From: Variovorax paradoxus B4
GTDB lineage: Bacteria > Pseudomonadota > Gammaproteobacteria > Burkholderiales > Burkholderiaceae_C
Direction of reading: 5' to 3'
Assembly: GCF_000463015.1 (NCBI RefSeq)
Contig: NC_022247.1
Location: 2,108,001 to 2,172,000, forward strand
Length of the DNA: 64,000 nt
A program made the position numbers and the translations under genes. The notes beneath the pieces were generated by a model. It was not told the DNA's origin, searched no databases, and was given only the letters and a program-made list of their open reading frames with translations. Shown piece by piece: positions 26,610 through 34,303 of this stretch; positions within the stretch are counted from its first letter, which is position 1; every line of letters begins with the position of its first letter.

Positions 26610-27848
26610 TCAAAAGACCATGCGTACGCCGACGTCGTACCCCAGCGCGCTGCGCGGCTGCATGCCGCCGGTGGTTGCATAGGTCGGCTGCGGAAAGATC
26701 GCCGGGTTGCTCAACACCAGCGGCGTCACGCCCATCACGGACGGGTTGTTGCGGCCATTGCCGATGTGGATGCGCGCCACCGAGGCATACAGCGCCGTGC
26801 GCTTCGACAGGTTATGCACATAGCCCAGCGCGAGCTTGTTCACCGACGAATTGCCGTCCGGCAGTCCGAGGCCGTTCAGGAAGCGCACGCGGGCGTAGGA
26901 GGCGCGCAGCATGCCGGCGCCCAGCGGCACGTTGATGCCGGCCATGAGGCCGTCGTAGCGGTCGCTCAGGCGCATGGCCCCGGCGGGAAGGCCGCTGTTG
27001 CTGCTGCGCACGTCGCGCACGCGCGACCATTCACCGAACAGCTTCACCGGCCCGAAATCGTACGAAGCGCCGAGGTTCAGGCTCTTGATTTTCTCGCCTT
27101 GGGAGGCGGTGCTGGCCAGGGTGCTCTCCCCGTAGCCCAGGGCCACGTCGGCCGGGCCGCTGGCCCAGCCGATGCGACCGCCCACGTAGCGGCCGCGCTG
27201 CGAGGGGCTGTCCGGCAGGTTGTCGATCTTCACGTTCTCGTGCAGCGCGTACTGCACCTGGCCGTAGAAGCCGCCCAGGTTCGGCGGCAGGAAATAGCTG
27301 AGGGCGTTGCTGGTGCGCAGGTAGCTGTCGGTGCCCGCCGAGAGGCCTCCGTTGAGCAGACCGCCGGTCGCCAGCGCGCGCGAAGCCGCGATGTTGCTGT
27401 TGACGACGGCAATCAGGTTCGTGCCCACGCCGTTGACGCTGAACGGGTCGAACACCGCGTCGTTCCAGAACGAGGCGGTGTAGTCGCGGCCCAGGCGCAG
27501 TTCGCCGAAAGGCCCGCTCAGGCTGAGCGTGGAACGGCGTCCGAAGTTCGCGATGCCGCCGCCTGTGTCGTTGTTCAGCGGCGCCTCGAGCCAGAAGCTT
27601 GCGGCCAGCCCGCCGCCGAGGTCTTCGGTGCCGCGAAAGCCCAGGCGGCTCGAGGCATTGCCCGACGGGGACAGCACGGTCTGGCTCTGCCGCAGCTCGG
27701 CCGGGCGCAGCGGGTTCCACGAACTGCTCGTGGTGCGGTAGTGGCTGACGCCTGCATCGACCACGCCGAACAGCGTGAGCGACGACTGGGCGAGGCAATG
27801 GCCGGCGACCAGGGCGGCCGCGGCGGCGGCGAGGGTCTTCTTCTTCAT
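26610..27848 (-). CDS. Gram-negative porin (porin_4 type), copy 1
   Basis: A 412-residue outer-membrane porin with a signal peptide ([20 protein letters not shown]). The mature start QSSLTLFGVVDAGV is that of beta-proteobacterial trimeric porins, and the C-terminal Phe (DVGVRMVF) is the barrel-assembly signal. Long blocks such as SSRLGFRGTEDLGGGLAASF and SFWNDAVFDP are shared with the porin at 38194, in opposite orientation. ATG27848 overlaps the stop of the CoA ligase gene (ATGA), so it is the last gene of a catabolic operon and probably admits its substrate. Confidence 0.93.
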   Translation of the reverse strand: MKKKTLAAAAAALVAGHCLAQSSLTLFGVVDAGVSHYRTTSSSWNPLRPAELRQSQTVLSPSGNASSRLGFRGTEDLGGGLAASFWLEAPLNNDTGGGIANFGRRSTLSLSGPFGELRLGRDYTASFWNDAVFDPFSVNGVGTNLIAVVNSNIAASRALATGGLLNGGLSAGTDSYLRTSNALSYFLPPNLGGFYGQVQYALHENVKIDNLPDSPSQRGRYVGGRIGWASGPADVALGYGESTLASTASQGEKIKSLNLGASYDFGPVKLFGEWSRVRDVRSSNSGLPAGAMRLSDRYDGLMAGINVPLGAGMLRASYARVRFLNGLGLPDGNSSVNKLALGYVHNLSKRTALYASVARIHIGNGRNNPSVMGVTPLVLSNPAIFPQPTYATTGGMQPRSALGYDVGVRMVF

Positions 27849-29500
27849 GGTCTTGTCTCCTGCTTGTTGTGTTTGTCTTCGTCCAGCAGATGGTCGCGCC
27901 AGGCGTCTCTCAGCAGGTTCTTCTGCACCTTGCCGGTCGCGCCGAGCGGGATGCTGTCGACGAACACCACGTCGTCCGGCGTCCACCACTTGGCGATCTT
28001 GCCGTCGTAGAAGCGCAGCAGTTCGTCGCGCGCGAGCGCCTGCCCGGGCTTGCGCACCACCACCAGCAGCGGCCGCTCGTCCCACTTCGGATGGCGCGCC
28101 GCGATGCAGGCGGCCATCGCCACGGCGGGGTGGGCCATCGCGATGTTCTCCAAGTCGATCGAGCCGATCCACTCGCCGCCGGACTTGATCACGTCCTTGC
28201 TGCGGTCGGTGATCTGCATGAAGCCGTCGGCGTCGATGGTGGACACGTCGCCGGTGGGAAACCAGCCGTTCACCAGCGGACCGTCGCCTTCGCCCTTGAA
28301 GTAGCGCGAGAGGATCCACGGGCCGCGCACCATCAGTTCGCCCGCGCTGCGGCCGTCGTGGGGCAGGGCGGTGCCGTCGGCGTCGACGATCTTCATCTCG
28401 ACGCCGTACACCGCGCGGCCCTGCTTCGACTGGATGGCCAGGCGCTGTTCGGCGTCGAGCGCATGGTGCGCGGGCTTGAGCGCGCCGGCGGTGCCCAGCG
28501 GGCTCATCTCGGTCATGCCCCAGGCATGCAGCACCTGCACGCCGTGGCGCTCCTGGAAGGCGCGCATCATCGCGGGCGGGCAGGCCGAGCCGCCGACGAT
28601 GGTGCGGCGCATGGTCGAGAACTTCAGGCCGTGGCTTTCCACGTGCGTCAGCAGGCCCTGCCACACGGTGGGCACGCCGGCGGAGACGGTCACGCCCTCG
28701 GCTTCGAACAGGTCGTGCAGCGACTTGCCGTCGAGCGACGGGCCGGGGAACACCAGCTTGGCGCCCACCATGCATGCGATGTACGGCAGGCCCCAGGCGT
28801 TCACATGGAACATCGGCACCACGGGCAGGATGGTGTCGGCGCTGGCGCAGTTGAGCGCGTCGGGCAGGGCCGCCGCGTAGCTGTGCAGCACCGTGGAGCG
28901 GTGGCTGTACAGCACGCCCTTGGGGTTGCCGGTGGTGCCCGAGGTGTAGCACAGCGACGAGGCGGTGCGTTCGTCGAAATCCGGCCACTCGAAGCGGGGC
29001 GATTGCGCGTCGAGCAGGTCCTCGTAGCACAGCAGGTTCGGGATCGCCGAAGACGCGGGCATGTGCGCCCGGTCGGACATCGCGACGAAGGCCTTCACGG
29101 TGGCCACGTGCGGGGCGATGGCCTCGACCAGCGGCAGGAAGCTCAGGTCGAAGCACAGCACGCGGTCTTCCGCGTGATCGACGATCCAGCGCACCTGGTC
29201 CGGGTGCAGGCGCGGGTTCAGCGTGTGCAGCACGGCACCGGAGCCCGAGACCGCGTAGTACAGCTCCATGTGGCGGTGGCCGTTCCAGGCCAGCGTGGCC
29301 ACGCGGTCGCCGTGCGCGACGCCCAGTGCCGCCAGCGCATTGGCCAGCTGGCGCGCGCGCTGGCCCAGCGCGCGGTAGGTGGTGCGGTGCAGGTCGCCTT
29401 CGACGCGGCGCGAGACGATCTCCTGTTCGCCGTGCTGGGTTTCCGCGTGCGTCAGCAGGGAGGAGATCAGCAGCGGCCGATCCATCATCAATCCGTTCAT
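27845..29500 (-). CDS. Acyl-CoA synthetase (AMP-forming)
   Basis: A 551-residue member of the ANL superfamily. The ATP/AMP-binding P-loop [11 protein letters not shown] lies near residue 187, the A5-type motif [10 protein letters not shown] near 333, the hinge region [15 protein letters not shown] near 425 and the catalytic Lys segment [11 protein letters not shown] near the C-terminus. It resembles medium/long-chain and 3-methylmercaptopropionyl (DmdB-like) CoA ligases; the true acid is unknown. Within the operon it would activate a carboxylic acid released by, or entering, the pathway. Its stop overlaps the porin start. Confidence 0.9.
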   Translation of the reverse strand: MNGLMMDRPLLISSLLTHAETQHGEQEIVSRRVEGDLHRTTYRALGQRARQLANALAALGVAHGDRVATLAWNGHRHMELYYAVSGSGAVLHTLNPRLHPDQVRWIVDHAEDRVLCFDLSFLPLVEAIAPHVATVKAFVAMSDRAHMPASSAIPNLLCYEDLLDAQSPRFEWPDFDERTASSLCYTSGTTGNPKGVLYSHRSTVLHSYAAALPDALNCASADTILPVVPMFHVNAWGLPYIACMVGAKLVFPGPSLDGKSLHDLFEAEGVTVSAGVPTVWQGLLTHVESHGLKFSTMRRTIVGGSACPPAMMRAFQERHGVQVLHAWGMTEMSPLGTAGALKPAHHALDAEQRLAIQSKQGRAVYGVEMKIVDADGTALPHDGRSAGELMVRGPWILSRYFKGEGDGPLVNGWFPTGDVSTIDADGFMQITDRSKDVIKSGGEWIGSIDLENIAMAHPAVAMAACIAARHPKWDERPLLVVVRKPGQALARDELLRFYDGKIAKWWTPDDVVFVDSIPLGATGKVQKNLLRDAWRDHLLDEDKHNKQETRP

Positions 29501-29539
29501 GGGAGGGGGCTCTTCGTTCGCTTGTTCGTTGTTCTTCGT

Positions 29540-30487
29540 TCAGGGCACGAGCACGGTGGCGCCGGTGGTCTTGCGGCCTTCGAGCGCGCGGTGCGCCTCG
29601 ACCGCGTCGGCGAGCGCAAAGCTCTGCTGCGGTTCGCTCACGATGCGCCCGGCCAGCACGTGGCCGAACAGCTCCTCGGCCATGGCCAGCATGTGCGAAC
29701 GCGGCTGGATGTAATGCACCATCGCCGGGCGCGTGAGCCAGAGCGAGCCCTTGGCCGCCAGCAGCTTGGTGTCGATCACCACCGAGCCCGAAGAAGTGCC
29801 GTTGCTCACCAGCGAGCCGCGCGGCTGCAGGCAGTCGAGCGACGCTTCCAATGTGTCCTTGCCCACCGAGTCGTAGACCACCGGCACGCCCTTGCCCTCG
29901 GTGATCTCGCGCACGCGCTGGGCGATGTTCTCGCGCGAGGTCACGATCGTGTGCGCGCAGCCGTTGGCCTTGGCGATGGCCGCCTTCTCGTCGGTGCTGA
30001 CCGTGCCGATCATCGTCACGCCCAGGGCACGGGCCCACTGGCAGGCGATCAGGCCCACGCCGCCGGCGGCCGCGTGATAAAGAATGGTCTCGCCGCCCTG
30101 GAGCGGATAGACCTGGCGGAACAGGTACTGCGCCGTCATGCCCTTCATCATGAGCGTGGCGGCGGTGCGGTCGGAGATGCCCTCGGGCAGCGGAATCAGC
30201 ACATCGGCCGGCATCACGCGCACCTGCGAGTAGGCACCTTGCGGCCCGATGAGATAGCCCACGCGGTCGCCCACGCGGATGTCGGTCACGTCCGGGCCCA
30301 CGGCCTCCACCACGCCCACGGCGTCGGAGCCGAGGCCGTTGGGCAGGGCGAGCGGATAGCGCCCGGTGCGAAAGTAGATGTCGATGAAGTTGACGGCAAT
30401 GAGGCTGTGGCGCACGCGCGCCTGGCCGGGACCGGGTTCGCCGACCTCGACGTGTTCGAGCTTCAGGACGTCGGCGCCGCCGGTCTC
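29540..30487. repeat. 948-bp direct repeat, copy A (partner 39458-40405)
   Basis: Reading both stretches base by base I saw no difference from the stop codon of qor (29540) to position 30487, where copy A has G and copy B has A. Synonymous sites are also identical. Outside the block, including the first codons of both genes, the sequences diverge at once. This indicates a very recent copy or gene conversion limited to the qor coding region. Confidence 0.85.
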
Positions 30488-30511
30488 GTGGAAGCGGATG
30501 GCTTTGACCAT
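29540..30511 (-). CDS. Zeta-crystallin-like quinone/enone oxidoreductase, copy 1
   Basis: A 323-residue zinc-free medium-chain dehydrogenase/reductase. The N-terminal catalytic domain contains VNFIDIYFRTGRYPL and GSDAVGVVEAVGPDV. The Rossmann motif AAAGGVG (about residues 147-153) marks NADPH binding. Family members reduce quinones or activated alkenes. Apart from its first ~10 codons it is identical to the copy at 39458-40429. It lies between the RBBP9-like hydrolase and the CoA ligase in the same leftward operon. ATG30511 is chosen by alignment with the second copy. Confidence 0.93.
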   Translation of the reverse strand: MVKAIRFHETGGADVLKLEHVEVGEPGPGQARVRHSLIAVNFIDIYFRTGRYPLALPNGLGSDAVGVVEAVGPDVTDIRVGDRVGYLIGPQGAYSQVRVMPADVLIPLPEGISDRTAATLMMKGMTAQYLFRQVYPLQGGETILYHAAAGGVGLIACQWARALGVTMIGTVSTDEKAAIAKANGCAHTIVTSRENIAQRVREITEGKGVPVVYDSVGKDTLEASLDCLQPRGSLVSNGTSSGSVVIDTKLLAAKGSLWLTRPAMVHYIQPRSHMLAMAEELFGHVLAGRIVSEPQQSFALADAVEAHRALEGRKTTGATVLVP

Positions 30512-30551
30512 GATGTGTTTCTTTCTCGGTGCAAGGGGCGGCGAGATGGGC

Positions 30552-31109
30552 TCAGCCCGCCGCGAGTTCGTCGAGGAATGCCTGCGCGCCCGGCCACTCG
30601 CCGTAGCCCGAAGCGGGGTTGAGGTGGCCGACCGCGCCAAGGTCGACCAGCCGGCTGCCCCAGCCCTGCGCCATCTGCGCCACGCGCTCGAAGGACGCCA
30701 GCGGGTCGTCGCGGCTGGCCACCACGATGCTCGGGAACGGCAGCGGCCCGGTCGGCACCGGCAGCCAGCCGCCTGCGCGCAAGGCCTCGACGCTCGGGTA
30801 GCCCTCGGGCATCGGCCGTTCGAAATCGGGCGGCGTGGCCAGCAGCGCGCCGCGCACCGGCCGGCGCGTGCGCTGCGCCCAGTGCGCCAGCATCACCACG
30901 CCGCCGCTGTGCGCCACGACGATCAGCGGGCCGTCGACCGCCTGCGCCTCGCGCTCGATGGCTTCGACGCGCGCGGTGCAGTCGAGGTCTTCGCGGCCCA
31001 TCGGCGGCACCGCGCGCACGCGTGGCAGGCGCGCCGCAAGCAGGGTTTGCCAGTGGCTGGCGACGGCGTCGCGCAGGCCGGGAACGATCAGGACGGTGGG
31101 AGCGGTCAT
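30552..31109 (-). CDS. RBBP9/YdeN-like serine hydrolase
   Basis: A 185-residue compact alpha/beta hydrolase. The nucleophile elbow VVAHSGGVVML carries the Ser (about residue 68). An Asp segment (VVASRDDPLASFERV) and the late His (VGHLNPASGYGEW) complete the triad in the RBBP9/YdeN pattern. The substrate is unknown. It lies 24 bases after the Bug gene and 40 before qor copy 1, so it is an operon member that could hydrolyse an ester or lactone intermediate. The second module lacks this gene. Confidence 0.88.
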   Translation of the reverse strand: MTAPTVLIVPGLRDAVASHWQTLLAARLPRVRAVPPMGREDLDCTARVEAIEREAQAVDGPLIVVAHSGGVVMLAHWAQRTRRPVRGALLATPPDFERPMPEGYPSVEALRAGGWLPVPTGPLPFPSIVVASRDDPLASFERVAQMAQGWGSRLVDLGAVGHLNPASGYGEWPGAQAFLDELAAG

Positions 31110-31133
31110 GTGCAGGGGAATGGAGGGTGGGGA

Positions 31134-32105
31134 TCAGTTCAGCTGGATGCCGAAGCTCTTCACGATCTCGGCGTTGCGGCCGTGCTCTTCGCGCAGTTCG
31201 GTCGCGGCCTGCTCCAGCGAGCGCGGACCGACCGGCTCGAAGCCGGCGCTCACGAGGCGCCCGCGGAAGGCCGGGGTGGCGGCGACTTTCTCGAGCACCG
31301 CATGGATCTTTTCGATCAGCGTGGCGGGCATCTGCGACGAGGCGATCACGCCGGTCCAGTTGCTGAAGTTCAGGTCGGGGTAGCCGATCTCCGCCATCGT
31401 CGGCACGTTCGGAAAGTCCGGCAGGCGCGTCTTGTAGGCCACGCCCAGCAGGCGCACCCGTCCGCCGGCGACCAGGTTCTTCGAGGTGACCGTGCCGTCG
31501 AACATGAGCGGAATCTGCCCGCCCATGACCTGCGCCAGCGCGGGCGCCGAGCCGGCGAAGGGCACGTGCTGCATGTCGAGCTGCGCCTTCTGGTTCAGGA
31601 TCGCGCCTGCGTAGTGCGAGGCGGTGCCCGCGCTGTACGAGGCGTACGACACCTGCCCCGGATGCGCCTTCACGTAGGCGATGGCCTCCTTGGCGTCCTT
31701 GGCCGGAAACTGCGGCGCCGCGATGAACAGCAGCGCCGAGCGCGCCATGATGCCGACCGGCTTCACGTCCTTCAGCGGGTCGAAACCGGTCTTCATCACG
31801 TGGGGAATCTCGGACAGCACGTTGCTGGCCGTCACCATCAGCGTCTGCCCGTCGGCGGGCTGCGAGAGCATGTACTTGACGGCGATCGCACCGCCCGCGC
31901 CGGGCTTGTTCTCGACCACGACGGGCTGCTTGATCTCCTGCGCCAACTGGTCGCCGATGATGCGCGCGATCACGTCGATGGTGCCGCCCGGCGGCGCGGG
32001 CACGATCAGGTGAACCGGCTTGTCGATGAAGGCGAAGCCGGCTGGCGCGTACAGCGCGGCGGCAACGGCCATCGTCAGAGAAGCGAGGCGCGGAAGAAGT
32101 GTCAT
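31134..32105 (-). CDS. Bug family (TctC-like) solute-binding protein, module 1
   Basis: A 323-residue periplasmic protein with a signal peptide (cleavage likely at GFAFIDKP). The mature start is followed by the Bug signature HLIVPAPPGGTIDVIAR, and a later block ENKPGAGGAIAVKYM binds the ligand carboxylate in this family. Bug proteins deliver organic acids to TctAB permeases or signal to regulators. No tctA or tctB is in the window, so it would depend on a permease elsewhere. It lies between the BKACE and hydrolase genes. Confidence 0.93.
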   Translation of the reverse strand: MTLLPRLASLTMAVAAALYAPAGFAFIDKPVHLIVPAPPGGTIDVIARIIGDQLAQEIKQPVVVENKPGAGGAIAVKYMLSQPADGQTLMVTASNVLSEIPHVMKTGFDPLKDVKPVGIMARSALLFIAAPQFPAKDAKEAIAYVKAHPGQVSYASYSAGTASHYAGAILNQKAQLDMQHVPFAGSAPALAQVMGGQIPLMFDGTVTSKNLVAGGRVRLLGVAYKTRLPDFPNVPTMAEIGYPDLNFSNWTGVIASSQMPATLIEKIHAVLEKVAATPAFRGRLVSAGFEPVGPRSLEQAATELREEHGRNAEIVKSFGIQLN

Positions 32106-32136
32106 GGGAGTGCCTGGAGTGAGGTGGGGAGAGGGC

Positions 32137-33195
32137 TCAGGCCGCCTTGCGCAGGAAGCCCTGCTGGCCGCCGTTGCGGTTGGGCGCGAAGCCGTTGGCC
32201 AGCAGCGATTCTTCTGCCGTGTCGTAGAAGACGCCGATCCTGGAGATCTCGCGCGCCTGCTTGGCCGTGGCGATCGGGCGACCGAACTGCCGCGAGATCT
32301 GCACCAGCTGCTCGACCTGCGCCACCGTGCCTATCTTCCCGGAGCGCGACTGGTTCCAGAGGTTGTCCTCGATGCCGCAGCGCACGTGCAGGCCCATGGC
32401 GATGCCCATCATGTTCACGGGCAGCACGTTGCGCATGGAGCTTTCCACCGTGAGCACCGCGCCGTCGGGCACCGCACGCACGAAGTTGGCCAGGCTGTAG
32501 ATGTTGGGCACGTCCATGCCGCCGCCGATGGCCACCCAGTTCATCACCAGCGGGCCCTTGTAGACGCCGCGGCGCATCAGCCGTTCGACCGAGTCGAAGC
32601 TGTTGATGTTGTAGCACTGGAAGGCGCTCTGGATGCCGGCCTTGCTGAGGCGGCGGATGTGCTCCTCGGCCCAGCCCGGCTGCGCCGGCACCGTCATTTC
32701 CTTGTAGGCGCGGTAGACCTCGGGGTCTTCCATCGAGGTGCCCTTGACGTCGGCGTCTTCCCAGTGCTCGACCACGTTCATCTGCGAGGTGTTGATGGTC
32801 ACCGTCACCTGGTCGGGCGTGGGCTCCAGCTCGGCCAGCATGTGGCGCGTGTCGTCCGACAGCCACTTGGCAGCGGCGCCTTCGCTCTCGGGCGCGAAGC
32901 TGATCGAGCCGCCCACCTGAATGATCATTTCGGGCACGCGTGCGCGCACGCCGGCGATCAGCTCGTTGAACTTGGACAGCCGCTTGCTGCCCTTGCCGTC
33001 GAGTTCGCGTACATGCAGGTGCAGCACGGTGGCGCCGGCGTTGTAGCAATCGACCGCCTTCTGGATCTGCTGCTCCATCGTGACCGGGATGTCCTCGGGG
33101 AAGTCGGCGGGCACCCACGACGGCGCGTAGGGCGCGGCGGTGATGATCAGCGGCTGCTGGTTTTCGGGGAACAGATGGCCGTCGAGAAAGTTCAT
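32137..33195 (-). CDS. BKACE (DUF849) beta-keto acid cleavage enzyme, copy 1
   Basis: A 352-residue TIM-barrel protein. The metal ligands HLHVRE (His59 and His61) and the block VGGSISFAPE match the 3-keto-5-aminohexanoate cleavage enzyme family. BKACEs use acetyl-CoA to split a beta-keto acid into acetoacetate and a new acyl-CoA. This copy is about 80-90% like those at 42520 and 45975 by eye. All three share the MNFLDGHL start and the NGFAPNRNG tail and are longer than the classical Kce (about 275 residues). It follows the TauD gene by 57 bases. Confidence 0.92.
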   Translation of the reverse strand: MNFLDGHLFPENQQPLIITAAPYAPSWVPADFPEDIPVTMEQQIQKAVDCYNAGATVLHLHVRELDGKGSKRLSKFNELIAGVRARVPEMIIQVGGSISFAPESEGAAAKWLSDDTRHMLAELEPTPDQVTVTINTSQMNVVEHWEDADVKGTSMEDPEVYRAYKEMTVPAQPGWAEEHIRRLSKAGIQSAFQCYNINSFDSVERLMRRGVYKGPLVMNWVAIGGGMDVPNIYSLANFVRAVPDGAVLTVESSMRNVLPVNMMGIAMGLHVRCGIEDNLWNQSRSGKIGTVAQVEQLVQISRQFGRPIATAKQAREISRIGVFYDTAEESLLANGFAPNRNGGQQGFLRKAA

Positions 33196-33252
33196 GGCAA
33201 AACCTCGGTAGAAAGGAAGAAGGGGATAAGGAAGGCGCAGGGCTGCGCCCGC

Positions 33253-34161
33253 TCAGAAGACCGCTTCGCCGACGATGCCGGCGCGTTCCATCTTTCGATG
33301 GCAGGGCGGGTAGTCCATGACCGCGTAGTGCTGGGTCGAACGGTTGTCCCACATCGTCACGTCGCCCGGCTGCCAGCGCCAGCGCACCTGGTACTCGGGG
33401 ATCTGGGCCTGGCTCACGAGGTACGCGAGCAGCATGGCGGCGCCGGGCTGGTAGTCCTGCCCGTAGCGCACGTTGGCCGGCGTGTGGAAGTTGGTGAAGT
33501 GGGTCGTGAAGCCGTTGACGAACAGGATCTTCTCGCCCGTGTCGGGGTGCGTGCGCACCACGGGGTGCTCGGCGTCGGGGAACTGGGCCTTCAGCGCCAG
33601 GCGCTTCTCGATCGGCATCGCGGCGCCGAAGGTGGCCTCGATGCTGTGGCGTGCGCGCAGCCCGGCGATCTGCTGGCGGATGTGCGCGGGCAGATTCTCG
33701 AAGGCCAGCGCCATGTTGGCCCACATCGTGTCGCCGCCCACCGGCGGGCATTCGACGCAGCGCAGCACGCAGCCGAAGGGCGGCTTCTCGCGCCAGGTGG
33801 CGTCGGTGTGCCAGCTGTTCTCGTAGCGGTCGACCGGGGTGTCGGGGTTCTTGTAGATGCGCACCAGCCCGGGGTGCTCGGGGTCGCTGCCGACCACCGG
33901 GTGGTCTTCGAGCTCGCCGAAGTGGCGGGCGAAGGCGACATGCTCGGCGCGCGTGAGCTCCTGCTGGCGGAAGAACAGCACCTTGTGCTTGATGAGGAGC
34001 GCGCGGATCTCGGCCGCCAGGCCGGCGTCGCGCGAGGCCTCGGCCAGCGACACCTGGCGCAGTTCGGCGCCGATCGCGCAGGTCACGGGGTGGACCTGGA
34101 TGCCGCGCGTCAGCACGGCGGGTGCCCCATTCGAGGGGGCTGGCTGGTTCATGGAACCCAT
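33253..34161 (-). CDS. TauD/TfdA-family 2-oxoglutarate dioxygenase, copy 1
   Basis: A 302-residue Fe(II)/2-oxoglutarate enzyme. His118 and Asp120 (SWHTDATW) and His278 (STQHYAV) form the iron triad. Arg289 and Arg293 follow at +11 and +15, as the 2-oxoglutarate-binding arginines do in TauD. Substrates in the family include sulfonates, phenoxyacids and gamma-butyrobetaine-like acids; none can be assigned here. ATG34161 is preferred because GGAGACAAAACC precedes it; an ATG at 34152 is also possible. It heads the leftward operon. Confidence 0.92.
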   Translation of the reverse strand: MGSMNQPAPSNGAPAVLTRGIQVHPVTCAIGAELRQVSLAEASRDAGLAAEIRALLIKHKVLFFRQQELTRAEHVAFARHFGELEDHPVVGSDPEHPGLVRIYKNPDTPVDRYENSWHTDATWREKPPFGCVLRCVECPPVGGDTMWANMALAFENLPAHIRQQIAGLRARHSIEATFGAAMPIEKRLALKAQFPDAEHPVVRTHPDTGEKILFVNGFTTHFTNFHTPANVRYGQDYQPGAAMLLAYLVSQAQIPEYQVRWRWQPGDVTMWDNRSTQHYAVMDYPPCHRKMERAGIVGEAVF

Positions 34162-34303
34162 GGTTTTGTCTCCTTCGCCCGGTCGTCTGGCGCCGCTGTC
34201 CGGCGGTGACCGTGTGGGAAGGAAGAATAGGTCGCGAACCCTTCCCGCGCCCCCTCCTTGCAGAAGGGGGCGCCCGGTCCGGGAGGGGAGGGAGAACCCT
34301 CGC

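Noticed and set aside
26610..30038. A fused Qor-ligase-porin polypeptide on the - strand
   Set aside because: Only the porin part is in its natural frame; the upstream part is out of frame with the CoA ligase and Qor. The porin signal peptide marks the true start.
27869..30622. A 917-residue + strand frame opposite the CoA ligase and qor
   Set aside because: It is rich in His, Arg and Gly with no domain, a typical antisense shadow.
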